Source: Sphaerulina vaccinii (taxonomy: Eukaryota > Ascomycota > Dothideomycetes > Mycosphaerellales > Mycosphaerellaceae). Taken from it: 64,000 nucleotides of DNA. Made by a program: the position numbers and the translations under genes. The DNA lies in assembly GCA_022570795.1 (NCBI GenBank), contig JAKUDP010000001.1, forward strand, positions 3,348,001 through 3,412,000, given 5' to 3'. The notes under the pieces were generated by a model. It was given only the letters and a program-made list of their open reading frames with translations. It did not search any database and was not told the origin of the DNA. Below are positions 43,010 to 54,329 of this stretch, in pieces; position 1 is the stretch's first letter, and each line of letters begins with the position of its first letter.

Positions 43010-46000
43010 TCATCGTGCACTGGTCAAACTATGAGCTCGACTGCCTCTCCTCGTCCCAAAGACACCAGGCCGTTCTCTGAAACTCCCGCCAGGACTTGCT
43101 GGTCCCTCCCTCGCATTGAGAACACCCTCGGGCATTTCGATACCAAGTTTAGTCTCGCATACTCTTTGCCAAATGCCCATTACAGCCCTCTGCAATTCAC
43201 CTCCCATATCTCTTGCCATGAGTCCCACAGCCAACGGCGCAAACTCCTCAACATGCTTGTTGAATTCTGGATCTGGGAACGCTACAACACCTTCCAATAC
43301 GTCTATCACAACAGGTCTCCAGGTGACGATGTTTCGTTGCTGAGTCTCTTCGTCTAGACCAATATATGATGCAATAATGTCCTTGCACAATGGTATAAGA
43401 GCATGTTCTGTCTCGGGTCGACTCGCAGCTCTTTCCGACGAAGTATCAGCGTACATTCTCAACAATATTGAGACGTATACTGATGCTGAGCCAGACTCTT
43501 GCTTCAAGAGGTTTGGAGGTTGTTTCATGAAACCTTCTCTGAAGAGGTTTCCTCGGAGCTCGCGGTCCTCGTTGAAGCGTTTGGCGAAATGGTAAGATGT
43601 CTTGAGGAGGGCCATTAATCGGAGGAGGAGGTGAGATGGTATTGATGCATATACCGCGTCGTTGTTGAAGAGTTCGGACACTGTCTCGATCATCAGGAGC
43701 TGTAGGACGCACTTTGTGATGATCTGGTTGAAGTAGCGTCGGCGCGCTGCTGTCACGACGACTGGAGCCTGATGTGTTGGAGTCGTGTTGCTGAAGTCCT
43801 CCAAAGCATCGGAAGGTTTCCGTGCAGCTGGTGAGGGCGAGCGATCGGCTTCATGGTCTGAGGAGAGCGAAAGAGATGTCGATGGTGCGCGCTCGATGCC
43901 ATTTGTCCTCTCGTCATCGAAGCCGTTTACGCCAAGAGCGTTTGTGTTGGCAGACATCACAGATGCTGCATCATCCATTGCAAGATCACGAGGTGTGGGC
44001 CTAGGCGTCTCCGGCGCGCCATTCGTGTAAGAGACCTCTCGCGCATGGTAGCTGGATGATGTTGCAGCAGAGAACAGCTCCTTGGCTTCCGTCTTCGCAA
44101 ACAGTTCAACGAATGCAGCCACGATCTTCTCCCAATGATCTGGGCTGAACTTCTTGACATTCTGCAAGATCAACTGCTGCAAGCAATTGCTGCCGATGCG
44201 CGCTAGTGTGTCGTTCTCTTGACATATGCATAGCGTAAGCAATTCCAGGAAGCGATCAAGCATATACTCTAGGCTTTCAAAGAAGTGCGTAAACAAGCTA
44301 ATCATGTTTCGCAGTGCCTGTATCAGTGTAGTTGACAACCAGACAGACAGCTCTTCGGAATTGGCAGCCTCAACATTGACTGACTTTCGATCTCTTAGCA
44401 CCATGAAGATGGGCATGAGTAGTTGTCGCCAGAGCACATCCCAGAAATCCTTTGGGAAGTCGCCGCCATACTTAGTCAGTGTGTCGAAGAGGTAGTTCAG
44501 CGCTCTTGAGCGTACTTCCAGATCTTCTCCAGTCATGAGCACATCGTGGAAAGCAAACAGTACTGGGAACCAATACTGCTCTTCTTGCGTTCGTCGGACT
44601 GGCTGCTTAGGGATATTCGCTGCCTGCGGCGCGTCCTTTTGGCCTGGTGCTTTCTGGCTCAGTGGACACTCTGGAGTCCTGAGCATCTTCGGGACAGTCG
44701 ATCGCAGAGTCTCGATCGCTTGTAAGCTCTTCTTTTGGAACTTGCTGTTCTTGCTGAACTCAGTCAAGCACACAATCAAGTCCGCGAAAGCCGACTGGGA
44801 GAGCACAACACCGAAACGTTCGTTGTACACTTGCGTCACATTGTCGAAGGCCAAGTTGACAATACTCTCGTACGGTTCCCTGGCGGCGACAGTGAAGACG
44901 CCAAACATTGTTCTCCATCCTGATCGAATCATGTCACCTCTTGCTTGTATCATCTGTATCAGACAACGGAGCACCAGATCCTTGACCTGAGATTGCTGCG
45001 CATTGCTCAGGATAAGCTCGAATGGCTTGAGGAAGTCCTTCTGGAATTGGAAACCAGGCAGTTCCTCGATTTCCATGAATTGCATACTCAATTGTCGTAA
45101 GCTGTTGAGCGCGAATTGGACGACAGTCGTGTTGTTATGGCACCCAACATCGATGAAGTGCTGGCCTAGGATCTTCCAAATGCTGGTCCACTCAAACTTG
45201 ACTCGAAGCATGTTGTAGCCAGATATCTCAACAAGTTTCTGCAAGGAATATGTTCGCGGAGATTCGGACTTGCCTGATGACTGAATCTCCTGCCAGCTGA
45301 CCTGTGTCAAGGCCTTGACGAAGTCGACAATGGCTGTACCAGAGAGGTTCGCAGTGTTAGTGAAGATGCGATCAACTCCACGAATCATATCCGCGCTCCT
45401 CGCATCTTCTGCAATGTCTGCCTGATATGAGCCGCTATTTCCACCACGCGTTATTGGCCGCCTTTGAATCTGTGTGCTCTTCCTGCCGTTGCCGTTCAAC
45501 TGCGCACTCTGTGCCCCACCATGTGCCCTTAGCACATCAGGCACGGCACCTTCTTCGACACCGCTGGAGATGAGCTGAAATCGGTCGAGCTGAGAGACTG
45601 ACGTCAAGATATCTCGCCAGCTCTCCTTGAGATGATTGCCTTCTGTGTAAGCAATCTCGATCAGTGCTCGAAGCGCTTCCACGTTCTTTGCCTTCATCTC
45701 TGACAGATTGTACAGATTGGTGCTCCTCGATAAGCTGGAGACAAAAGCTTGTCGCGGATCTTCGAGATCGAACAGGCAGGCAATGCGGATCGCAAGCTTC
45801 TGGCCCTCCATGCACAAACGGATCGTCTCGACATTCTGGCTCTCTTGCGCAGCACCAGACAGTGCCGTTAGAAAGCTCATCCACGTCACTTCGAACATCG
45901 GTCCAACATGTCGGTAAGAGCTCGCAACGAGATATCTGCCCTTTGCTACTGCGGCCGCTCCACCACCCGCACGCCTTTGTGCTTTCAGCAAATTCTTGAA

Positions 46001-49000
46001 AAGCAACTCTGTACGATTGCTCATCTCTTCACTTGCTTGCGCATACGCCTCTCTTTGCAGATCTCGTCCGACATTGGCAAGCGTATTGACAAGTCCGCTT
46101 GGCTGTTGTGGCAGCATACCTAGGTTCGCCGCATTTGCGCGCTCGGTGTCCAGTACAATCTCATTGTGTGCGATCTCGTCAAAGATACCTTGGAGGTACT
46201 CGTCTGGCAGATCGGCAGAGTCGTTGATGCCTCGATTGTTCTTGATGAAGTCTTCCACAGTCATACGCTTCTTCACCTGCGCAGAGTGCTGATCAGTGTT
46301 CAACATGATCACACTGTAAGCAAGTACATATGCAGTATCAGCATTGGCGAATGCAGCAGGATTTCCTGTAAGATAACGCTCGGCAAACTTCAGCATAAGT
46401 CGATCGATCTTTTGCGCCTCACCTGGAAGTCTGAAGGATTGCAGGAATCTTCGCAGAGCGTCCACGAATCTCGTCCTTGAGAAGTCCATATTGTCCACGA
46501 ATGCGTGCATGATCTTGATGTTGTCTTCATCACCCTCTCCAAGGAACTCTCCCAGCGACTTCTTGTCGATACGCTCATTGCCAGAGAAGAATGTGGCAAT
46601 GTCCTTTGGATCTGATGAAGCGATGAAACCTTCCTTGATGAGCAGTTTGATGCCCTTCTTTGGCTTGAAGTTGAATGCGCGCACGGCATTGTTGAGCGCC
46701 GTCTTCTTCTGCTTGACCTTCTCGAGTTCTTCTGGATCGTCCTCTGGTACAGGAGTGTCTGCCAAGCGTGGCGTTGGCGGCACGTCTGCTGATTCTCCAT
46801 CAAGCCTCGTGTCGATGCTTTCTCGCTGGCCCTCGAGTGAGAAGCGCGAGTCGTTTTCTGTCAACGTGCTATTGGGCACTTCCGCTTGGGCTTGTTGACT
46901 CCAGTTCACCATACTTCGCAGAGTCTCAAGCAAACATTCGAGACTTTGCATCTTCATAGCATACTCGGGTGGATATGCCTGATCAGACTCGTGTGGCGAA
47001 CTCATGTTGGCAGTTGTGAGGCTAGGCGGCATTGTTCCTCGATCTCGCCAGTCATTCAGTGAGCTGTTCTGCTTCGCTGTAGCATCGACATATGCCTGCT
47101 CCTGCAGGCCATTGATCGCGATTGGCTGACTCGCCATCCTACTGACATGCTCAATAATGCGCTGGTACATGTTGTCCAGGGCCTGTCTGTCGCAGTCATA
47201 GTTGAGATATATCTCGACGAGCGTTCGCGGGTCTGCTCCTATTCGACCGAAGATGTGCTGCACGATATAGCTCTTTTGCCAGTACGGAGCATTTCGCTTA
47301 TCCAGTATAGTTATATAAATCTCTTTCAGGAAGACTTCCAATTCTCTCTTGAGTTGTGATCGCAGGTGCTTCATCATCAAAGCGAATATCTCCGCCGAGA
47401 CTTCAAACACTTTGTTTATGCTACTGGCGCCATTCCTACTCAGACTGAGGCACAAGTACTGTTTGGCAGCCTGTGTGAACCCGGTCGGCTCGGTGTTCGA
47501 CGAGCTTCGTATCGTAGCGTGCGGAGAAGTGAAGACCACCGAGTGGTTAAAGAGTACTGAATGAATGATGTGCAAGCTCAATAGCTTCGATCGCATGCCT
47601 TGAGACTTTACGTCTACAGCGTCTTCTATGCGAAGTGCCTTGGTTGACAGCTTGCACATCGCCCTGAAGATCAGAAAGGCATCCTTTATGTAGATCTCAT
47701 CCTCTTCGTCGTCCTCGGTGACGGCTCCTTGCTTTTCATCCTGTACAGTGATCGATGGCACATCGGGGCCGGATCCACTCCTCGAGGGTCTTTTACTATG
47801 CTCCTTGGCCTTGGTCACCATCGTGGGCGCGCTGTCTGTGATCCTAGCATCATCGAAGGACTTCCGCGTCTCAAAAGTTTGCAGTGTCATCTTTGGCTCA
47901 GCCTTCTCCTCATCAGGCGTTTGCACGTCCGCGACCGAAGGAGTCTCGTCACCTCCGGCCACTGATGACACGTCCGAATGAGCATCCACGCCGTTTCCCA
48001 CGCCAGACCCATGGGGAGCTCGCGATGCTTTGTTGGCCAGTCGTAGCTTGACCCGCTCGAAAACCGTACCGACCATCTGCATGAGTGTTCCCTGCGCGAT
48101 CTGCTGGTTCGCGCTGTTCTTGCTCAACAGAAAGATGTTGTACGTCTGCCGGACACTCTTAAGCAAGCCTGCACCATGTACCACAATCTTCTCATCCAAG
48201 ATGGCTGACAACAAGCTCTTGATGATCTGCATCTGCACATTTACCGGAGTCGACTCTCCCTGGAAACAATCGCATATGGTATCGATTGCTCTATCGATGA
48301 GTGGCGGCCTCCTTCGGTCAACTGATCCATCATTATCTGTAGTTGCAGGCATCGAAAAGTAGGAGTAGCTGATCAGCTTTCCTACGCAGTCCAATGCTGA
48401 CACCACCACAGCCTCTGTAGACGACTCGGAAGCCAAGCTCAATGGCTCGAACATGACCTCTGGATCAATCTGAGAAGCATCTCCCTGTGCAGTCCTTATT
48501 GCTGACAGAGCTCGCTGTGTCGCCTCTCCCAGCTTCTTCTGCTTGCGGGCATCTTTGGAAGCTGCAATGCTCTCCAGTGCAGACACTACAAACACCATGC
48601 TCGTTCGCGTGGACCTGGCAGAGCTTCTCGTGGCCGTGGTCGCTGTCGTGGACTGCGAATCGGTTCGTGGTCGAGTCGTGCCGGAGATGGATCGTGCAGT
48701 GGGTGTATCGGGGGTCGACTGGTTCGCAGGTGGCGGCGAGGCAACACTCGCGGGCGTAGATTCGACATTGGACTCATGATGTGGTGTTGTGGTCCCAGGC
48801 TGCTGTATTCGCTCATTGTCGACAGCTTGCGGAACTTCCTCCTTTGGCTGATCGTCTGTGTCCTGCGATGCGCTCGTGTTTGACGGGACAGCATCGTCGG
48901 TCAGGTCTACTTGCTCATAGGCCGGCTCAGTGTCTTCCTCCATGTTGTCCAGGTGTTCTGTGTCCGCAATGCCATCTTCACGTATAGGCAGCTGCTCTTC

Positions 49001-49027
49001 CGCAGCAACCGTGGACTCGGCCTCCAT
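43010..49027 (-). CDS. SEC7: Sec7 ARF guanine-nucleotide exchange factor (BIG/Sec7 type)
   Basis: Large trans-Golgi GEF that loads GTP on Arf1 for vesicle budding. Single exon, 2005 residues, about the length of yeast Sec7 (2009). A disordered acidic, Ser/Thr-rich N-terminus (1-150) precedes the DCB and HUS domains; the HUS region includes FVVFTSPHATIRSSSNTEPT-type sequence and YLNYDCDRQ. The catalytic Sec7 domain lies at about 775-965: IASFFSGNE-like IATFFSGNERIDKKSLGEFL, then FLQSFRLPGEAQKIDRLMLK, in which the Glu is the catalytic finger. The C-terminal HDS domains follow (YNMLRVKFEWTSIWKILGQH; VSVWLSTTLIQALRNMI-like text). The absence of introns across 6 kb is notable beside the intron-rich neighbours. 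It is divergent from LAT1 across 635 bp. Confidence 0.96.
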   Translation of the reverse strand: MEAESTVAAEEQLPIREDGIADTEHLDNMEEDTEPAYEQVDLTDDAVPSNTSASQDTDDQPKEEVPQAVDNERIQQPGTTTPHHESNVESTPASVASPPPANQSTPDTPTARSISGTTRPRTDSQSTTATTATRSSARSTRTSMVFVVSALESIAASKDARKQKKLGEATQRALSAIRTAQGDASQIDPEVMFEPLSLASESSTEAVVVSALDCVGKLISYSYFSMPATTDNDGSVDRRRPPLIDRAIDTICDCFQGESTPVNVQMQIIKSLLSAILDEKIVVHGAGLLKSVRQTYNIFLLSKNSANQQIAQGTLMQMVGTVFERVKLRLANKASRAPHGSGVGNGVDAHSDVSSVAGGDETPSVADVQTPDEEKAEPKMTLQTFETRKSFDDARITDSAPTMVTKAKEHSKRPSRSGSGPDVPSITVQDEKQGAVTEDDEEDEIYIKDAFLIFRAMCKLSTKALRIEDAVDVKSQGMRSKLLSLHIIHSVLFNHSVVFTSPHATIRSSSNTEPTGFTQAAKQYLCLSLSRNGASSINKVFEVSAEIFALMMKHLRSQLKRELEVFLKEIYITILDKRNAPYWQKSYIVQHIFGRIGADPRTLVEIYLNYDCDRQALDNMYQRIIEHVSRMASQPIAINGLQEQAYVDATAKQNSSLNDWRDRGTMPPSLTTANMSSPHESDQAYPPEYAMKMQSLECLLETLRSMVNWSQQAQAEVPNSTLTENDSRFSLEGQRESIDTRLDGESADVPPTPRLADTPVPEDDPEELEKVKQKKTALNNAVRAFNFKPKKGIKLLIKEGFIASSDPKDIATFFSGNERIDKKSLGEFLGEGDEDNIKIMHAFVDNMDFSRTRFVDALRRFLQSFRLPGEAQKIDRLMLKFAERYLTGNPAAFANADTAYVLAYSVIMLNTDQHSAQVKKRMTVEDFIKNNRGINDSADLPDEYLQGIFDEIAHNEIVLDTERANAANLGMLPQQPSGLVNTLANVGRDLQREAYAQASEEMSNRTELLFKNLLKAQRRAGGGAAAVAKGRYLVASSYRHVGPMFEVTWMSFLTALSGAAQESQNVETIRLCMEGQKLAIRIACLFDLEDPRQAFVSSLSRSTNLYNLSEMKAKNVEALRALIEIAYTEGNHLKESWRDILTSVSQLDRFQLISSGVEEGAVPDVLRAHGGAQSAQLNGNGRKSTQIQRRPITRGGNSGSYQADIAEDARSADMIRGVDRIFTNTANLSGTAIVDFVKALTQVSWQEIQSSGKSESPRTYSLQKLVEISGYNMLRVKFEWTSIWKILGQHFIDVGCHNNTTVVQFALNSLRQLSMQFMEIEELPGFQFQKDFLKPFELILSNAQQSQVKDLVLRCLIQMIQARGDMIRSGWRTMFGVFTVAAREPYESIVNLAFDNVTQVYNERFGVVLSQSAFADLIVCLTEFSKNSKFQKKSLQAIETLRSTVPKMLRTPECPLSQKAPGQKDAPQAANIPKQPVRRTQEEQYWFPVLFAFHDVLMTGEDLEVRSRALNYLFDTLTKYGGDFPKDFWDVLWRQLLMPIFMVLRDRKSVNVEAANSEELSVWLSTTLIQALRNMISLFTHFFESLEYMLDRFLELLTLCICQENDTLARIGSNCLQQLILQNVKKFSPDHWEKIVAAFVELFAKTEAKELFSAATSSSYHAREVSYTNGAPETPRPTPRDLAMDDAASVMSANTNALGVNGFDDERTNGIERAPSTSLSLSSDHEADRSPSPAARKPSDALEDFSNTTPTHQAPVVVTAARRRYFNQIITKCVLQLLMIETVSELFNNDAVYASIPSHLLLRLMALLKTSYHFAKRFNEDRELRGNLFREGFMKQPPNLLKQESGSASVYVSILLRMYADTSSERAASRPETEHALIPLCKDIIASYIGLDEETQQRNIVTWRPVVIDVLEGVVAFPDPEFNKHVEEFAPLAVGLMARDMGGELQRAVMGIWQRVCETKLGIEMPEGVLNAREGPASPGGSFRERPGVFGTRRGSRAHSLTSAR

Positions 49028-49662
49028 AAGCAGACTCAGAATGTGCGGATCAAGATCGAAGCAACTATCTCTGCGAGCATCCTATACCCGTGGCATTGTA
49101 TCCTCCTTTCCGGACAGACAAGCGTGATATTCCGATCCAGAGAGGTTGTGCATATGTGTTCTGTATAGGAGGGAACTATTTAGGTAAGGCGACTACTGTA
49201 ACTTTCCCTTTGTCTCTAGCGTCGTTCAGCCCTATGGGAAACGTGGCTGCTGGTTTCTAGTTCTAACGAATGTTGATCGCCTGCCCTGCCACAACTAGGA
49301 TGCCCATCTACTCGAGAGATGGTCGATGTCATAGCCACAGTCGCACTGCATGATAGTGTCTCCGTAGCAGAGTGAACGTGTTCGGGAGTGAAGTATAATG
49401 AGTAAGTATAGACGGCCCGATCGGAGTAGGTGTCGCGGAAGAAAATGGACCAACAGCTCTCAACGACTATCTTCCAAGCCTGTAACTTACAATACTTCAC
49501 CACTACCTTACCACCACCACCCTCTTCTCGCATCCCATCGCAGCTCACTCCCTTCGCGACCTCACTCTCTTCGTGCAGTGAATTAGCTAGGAGTTGGGCG
49601 TCCTTCCATTTTCCTCTTCCCATCCAGTTTCGGGGCATATACACACAGCTCTCCGGAGGACA
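49028..49662. other. Divergent SEC7/LAT1 promoter region
   Basis: 635 bp between the two start codons. The LAT1-proximal 250 bp is strongly C/T-rich on the + strand (for example around 49480-49570), typical of a fungal core promoter and 5' leader. I see no clear TATA box. Confidence 0.55.
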
Positions 49663-51320
49663 ATGGCCGCCGCATCTTTGCTCTCGCGGGCTTCGCGCTC
49701 AGTAGCGACACGAGGCGCATGGACACAGCTGAAGACACAGAATGCTACGAGGTATGAGATGAAACTTCTCCGATGTCTCATACAGACAGACTAATACTAC
49801 TGGCCTCAGCAGCAGAATACCGGCGCTCTCAGCGCTGGCCAGGTACTATGCCTCCAAATGTATGCATTTCTTTCTACGTATCCCTCGCGAAGCTGAGCAG
49901 AGCTCTAACACCATGTGAACAGCCTATCCACCTCACACAGTCATCTCTATGCCCGCCCTCTCACCTACGATGACCGCCGGAAATATTGGCACCTGGCAGA
50001 AAAAGCCCGGAGACACCCTTGCGCCAGGAGATGTGTTGGTGGAGATCGAGACAGACAAGGCACAGATGGACTTTGAGTTCCAAGAAGAAGGTGTACTCGC
50101 AGCTATCCTCAAGGACTCGGGCGAGAAGGATATTGCAGTTGGCAACGTGAGTATTAGAAAACGTGCTACAGCGATTGGACAAAGCTAACAGCGTGCCACA
50201 GCCAATCGCTGTCATGATCGAGGAGGGCGGAGATGTCTCAGCATTCGAGGGCTTCAGCATTGAGGATGCTGGTGGCGAGAAGAGCGCACCAGAAAGCAAG
50301 AAAGAGGGTGGACAGGAAGCAGCAGACGCATCAGAGGCACCGGGCACCGAAGGCTCGAAGACTGCCCCAGCACCAGCAAAGGAGGAGGCACCAAAGGCTA
50401 TTGAGTCCGACTCAACTGGTGAGAGACTGCAGACTTCCATCGAGCGATCCGCTATTGGACCAGCTCTTGCGAACCTCGCACTGGAGAAGGGAGTCTCGCT
50501 CAAGGACATCAAGGGCTCCGGTCCAGGAGGCAGGATCACCAAGAAGGACATCGAGACCGCGAAGCCATCCAGCACAGCCGCCGCACCAGCAGTTGCAGGT
50601 GTTGGTGCAGCACCAAACTACGAAGACCTCGAGGCCTCATCCATGCGCAAGACGATCGCCAAGCGCCTGACCGAGTCCATGAACCAGAACCCACACTACT
50701 TCGTCGCATCTGCCGTCTCCGTCTCGAAGCTTCTCAAGCTCCGCGCCGCACTCAACACATCTGGCGAGGGCAAGTACAAGCTCTCCGTCAACGACTTCCT
50801 CGTCAAAGCCCTCGCATACGCAGCCCGCAAGGTTCCAGCTGCCAACAGCTCGTGGCGTGAGGAGAACGGCAAGGTCTTCATCCGCCAGCACAACACTGTT
50901 GATGTCTCCGTCGCCGTCGCCACACCTGTTGGACTCATGACACCCATCGTCAAGAACGTCACTGGGTCTGGGCTCGAGGCTGTCTCATCACAAATCAAGG
51001 ACCTAGGCAAGCGTGCACGAGACGGTAAGCTGAAGCCAGAGGAGTACCAAGGAGGCACCATCACGATCTCCAACATGGGCATGAACGACGCGATCGACCG
51101 ATTCACTGCTGTTATCAACCCACCTCAAGCTACAATCCTGGCTGTCGGAGCCGTAAAGAAGGTTGCGGTACCAAGCGAAGATGGCGAGGGTGTCGAATGG
51201 GACGAGCAAATTGTGCTCACTGGCTCATTCGACCACAAGGTGGTAGATGGCGCAGTAGGAGGCGAGTTCATGCGTGAGCTAAAGAAGGTCATTGAGAACC
51301 CACTCGAGCTGCTATTGTAG
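49663..51320 (+). CDS. LAT1: Dihydrolipoamide acetyltransferase, E2 of pyruvate dehydrogenase
   Basis: Mitochondrial core subunit of the pyruvate dehydrogenase complex that transfers acetyl groups to CoA. The model is join(49663..49751, 49810..49859, 49923..50146, 50202..51320), 493 residues, introns 55-63 bp. An Arg/Ser/Ala-rich presequence (MAAASLLSRASRSVATRGAW) is followed by one lipoyl domain whose lipoylated Lys is in ETDKAQMDFEF. An Ala/Pro/Lys linker precedes the E1/E3-binding domain (AIGPALANLALEKGVSLKDI; GPGGRITKKDIE). The catalytic domain has the HxxxDG active site (FDHKVVDGAVGG) and ends NPLELLL. Intron 1 ends in a triple CAG acceptor (CTCAGCAGCAG), so exon 2 may start at any of three in-frame sites; the first is used here. 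Confidence 0.95.
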
Positions 51321-51856
51321 AGAGCGAATTGATGGTAGAGAGATATCCGACAGGCTATAGAAGGTCGAAGACAAGCACGACTGCATATGAAGAGCAGCAG
51401 TCGAGCAAATTGCATCTTTTGCGGAAATGTACAGTGAGCGAGTTCGAGGAGTAAAGATGGGTCTCATCGTCAGGCGTAGGACTTGGGTTACTGCATGGTG
51501 CTATCTCCCTATTGCGTGTCCTCTGGTAGCTTCCTTAGGTTGTATCAAAAGAGCACGCGATTCTTCTTTGGCCGCCTTCCAGTGGAAAGGGTTGTGCGTT
51601 CACTGGTGACACTTCACTTTGAACTTAGGCTTACGACAGGTAAAATGGTTCACTTCGAACGCCTCAAATGCCTAATCGAGCCGTTTCGAACCTCACATTC
51701 GGACTGAATGTGGTGTATTTGGCACAGATCGCTTTCTTTACAATCTACTCGACACACGACACACCATCAACAACAACATCGTCAACACCACCATCTGTCA
51801 CCAACGAAGTCGACCTCAATACTTCACCTTTGCGCTTACGTCTCACCCTGACAACA
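51321..51856. other. LAT1 3' flank and leader of the F-box-like gene
   Basis: The first part should be the LAT1 3' UTR. The last 110 bp is CA- and TC-rich (around 51740-51855), like a fungal 5' leader. The next frame is open back to 51668, but that extension translates to a Thr/Ser-rich low-complexity stretch and is more likely untranslated. Confidence 0.5.
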
Positions 51857-52762
51857 ATGCCAATACTTGTTAGCGACCACGACAGCATGGAGCGCGAAGT
51901 GGACAAGATGGTAGTTCTGCTGCAGGCCAGTCCGATGAGCAAGTACCTCGCGTTCAAGAAGACCATCATCGAGGATGGCACGAACAAGGGCAAGTTCATG
52001 ATTGAGCCGGTCTCAAACGTCGGCTTTCGCCTCCTGGAACTTCCACCGGAGCTTCGAGAACGTATCTATGGCCTCGTGTTGCCTACATGCGAGACCCTGG
52101 ACATCAAGACATACCAGGTCTTCAGCAACGGACGATCCAAACACAGTGTCAAGACCATAGTCGTGTGTGGTCAGAATTACTCCAAGCGCAACAAGGACAA
52201 GGACCAGAAATTCGACAACGACACTGGAAAGTGGATTGGTGGCCCGCCCAGTGATCTGAGCATCTTGCTCGCAAACAAGCAGATTCACGCCGAAGCAACC
52301 CCTCTGGTATACAGATCGAACTGCTTCCAATTCCGCAAACCAATTGGTGCTCGCATGGCTCAGTTCCTTTCCGCCATAGGGCCGTCAGTACAGCACCTCG
52401 GACAGGTCAGGCTGGGTAGGGTCTCACTTGAGCAATTGAAAGAGATCTTGGTTCTGCTCAAGGACGCCCGCGGGCTTCGTAAGCTGCAGATGGTGCCTTG
52501 CCAGGTCTTCTTCGAACAATTGGAGAAGAAGGCGAAGAACAAGGGCGACCCAGTGTCGTGGGCTTGCGCATTTAACAAGGCTACGAGCAATTACCTGCTT
52601 GATCTCGAGAAGGCGTACAAGGCTTCGAACCGATCTTGGAAAGCGATTGACGTTGTGGAGTTCTTGGCCCGTGAGCATCAGTACATGAGTGCGACGGATA
52701 GTCAGATCACTCAATTCAAGGGAGCCCTCAAAGATATCATGAAAGGTTATCTGGAGAATTGA
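51857..52762 (+). CDS. F-box-like LPxELR protein
   Basis: Predicted 301-residue protein of the same broad fungal group as the gene at 10571. The F-box-like block, FRLLELPPELRERIYGLVLP, is at 57-76. The second conserved block, DLSILLANKQIHAEATPLVY, precedes the usual CFQF. The C-terminal half is helical and basic, with no membrane segment. The frame is open to an earlier Met at 51668, which would add 63 residues; I prefer 51857 because the extension encodes leader-like CA/TC-rich DNA. An SCF-adaptor role is possible by family but not demonstrated for this clade. No intron is needed. Confidence 0.75.
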   Translation: MPILVSDHDSMEREVDKMVVLLQASPMSKYLAFKKTIIEDGTNKGKFMIEPVSNVGFRLLELPPELRERIYGLVLPTCETLDIKTYQVFSNGRSKHSVKTIVVCGQNYSKRNKDKDQKFDNDTGKWIGGPPSDLSILLANKQIHAEATPLVYRSNCFQFRKPIGARMAQFLSAIGPSVQHLGQVRLGRVSLEQLKEILVLLKDARGLRKLQMVPCQVFFEQLEKKAKNKGDPVSWACAFNKATSNYLLDLEKAYKASNRSWKAIDVVEFLAREHQYMSATDSQITQFKGALKDIMKGYLEN

Positions 52763-54329
52763 GTGGCATGGAAGGTAGCCGGACACAGACTCAGTGGAGG
52801 GAAGCGGAATGTGTGGTGTGTGGAGGGGAGGAGGCAAGTAGGGTGCATTCATGACTACACTCTGTAACAAGCAGACCTTCAGCACTTATGCGGGTGATAA
52901 GGCACAAAAGCTTTCCTCAGAGACCGGAGTAGCAAATGGAGGATGGGTTCAAAAGTTGATCGGTGCTAAGTCACGGGCACATTACCTTTCTTTTGCGATA
53001 TAATGGAGCAGATCTTGACTTTTGGTATGTATGCTTCAAATTTATCCTACTCATGCTCATCTTTGTTCCTCGTCGTTCACACTTGTGTACAACCTTGACC
53101 CCAGCTATGGACAGACCTCTCCATCTCCTCGAGCGAACGGTCGACCTTATCGAAGCAATAGCACGATGGTGTAGACGACTTCATAGCGCGGAGAGAAGCA
53201 GGTTAGTAAGCTTATCATGTGGTGCGCATACATCACATGAAAACTATTCTTGGAAACAAGCGACTGCTGTGGGCAGCCGCTCGTTCAGGAGTTGAAGTCC
53301 TGGACACGGCGTGCTGGAAATATCATCCATTTTCTGGACTTTGACGACATCAAGTATCTTCCAGGACCTTCTTACAGCCCTGTACGATCAAAGAAGGTTC
53401 ACGGTTTCTATTCACATCTACAACAAGCTGTGCTTGCTGTCTTCACACTGGTCGCTTTTCTGCTTCACTCGCAGTGCTGCAACAGCTGTGCCTTTGCGGC
53501 TCGCTCACTCATCACGTACCAACTACATGCTCTATATGGAAACCAAGAATCGAACGCGACACACGAAACCTGCTACTGCAAGCATTACGAGCTTGATCAT
53601 GATCCGGAGGTGAAGAACGCAGTGGGAGTGCTCCTGAAGTCCATGTAACACTACGCTGTGCGAGCTTCGATCAGAGCGAGGACATTCGAGGCACGCGACT
53701 ATGGAGATTGCTTGAGATCGAGGAGAAAGGAATGATGCCATGGCACACATTAGCCAAGGCTAAAGTGAGCGCACAGGGGAGCTTAGGGTTAGCCAGAATC
53801 CGCAGCAGGATGGCGACGACATCAATACTGCACTTCGACTCTTGGTACTCGCAGTGGTCTATCTACGTACCTTCAGTAATATGTCTGGAGAACTATAGAT
53901 CAATGCCTCCAAAGTTACGAGCAGTATATCACTTTCGTCGAATTACGACTTTTCCTGAAATTGGTCATATTCTAGATGACACATATCCACACATGCATGT
54001 CAAAGGACCCATCCCATCTCTGAATCACTTGACAGAAAGGCTCAGCGGGTTATCTTGTTATTCGGCGTCATGGATGGTATCGTAAACGTAGAGAATGCAT
54101 GAGAATCGTTTGCGTTCTCTGCTGCGAAGCAGGCAGGAGTAGCCAACTGCGCTTGCCATTCGTGAGGAAAATGATGCCCACCTACACAACATGGAATAGA
54201 TGTTATGGTGACGAGCATCCCATTGTATTGAAGCCAGTGTATGAACTCCGTTTCGCCTCGCTAACCATGACACCTGAAGTCATCACGCTGCAAGACAAGA
54301 TGACTTGACCAAACAGGAGAGACTGATCT
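52763..54329. other. Convergent gene-free interval, about 1.6 kb
   Basis: Lies between the 3' ends of the F-box-like gene (+) and the pyruvate decarboxylase gene (-), long for a convergent spacer. Open frames (for example 53250-53648, 53708-54085) lack protein-like features I can defend. I see no repeat or transposon end. Confidence 0.5.
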
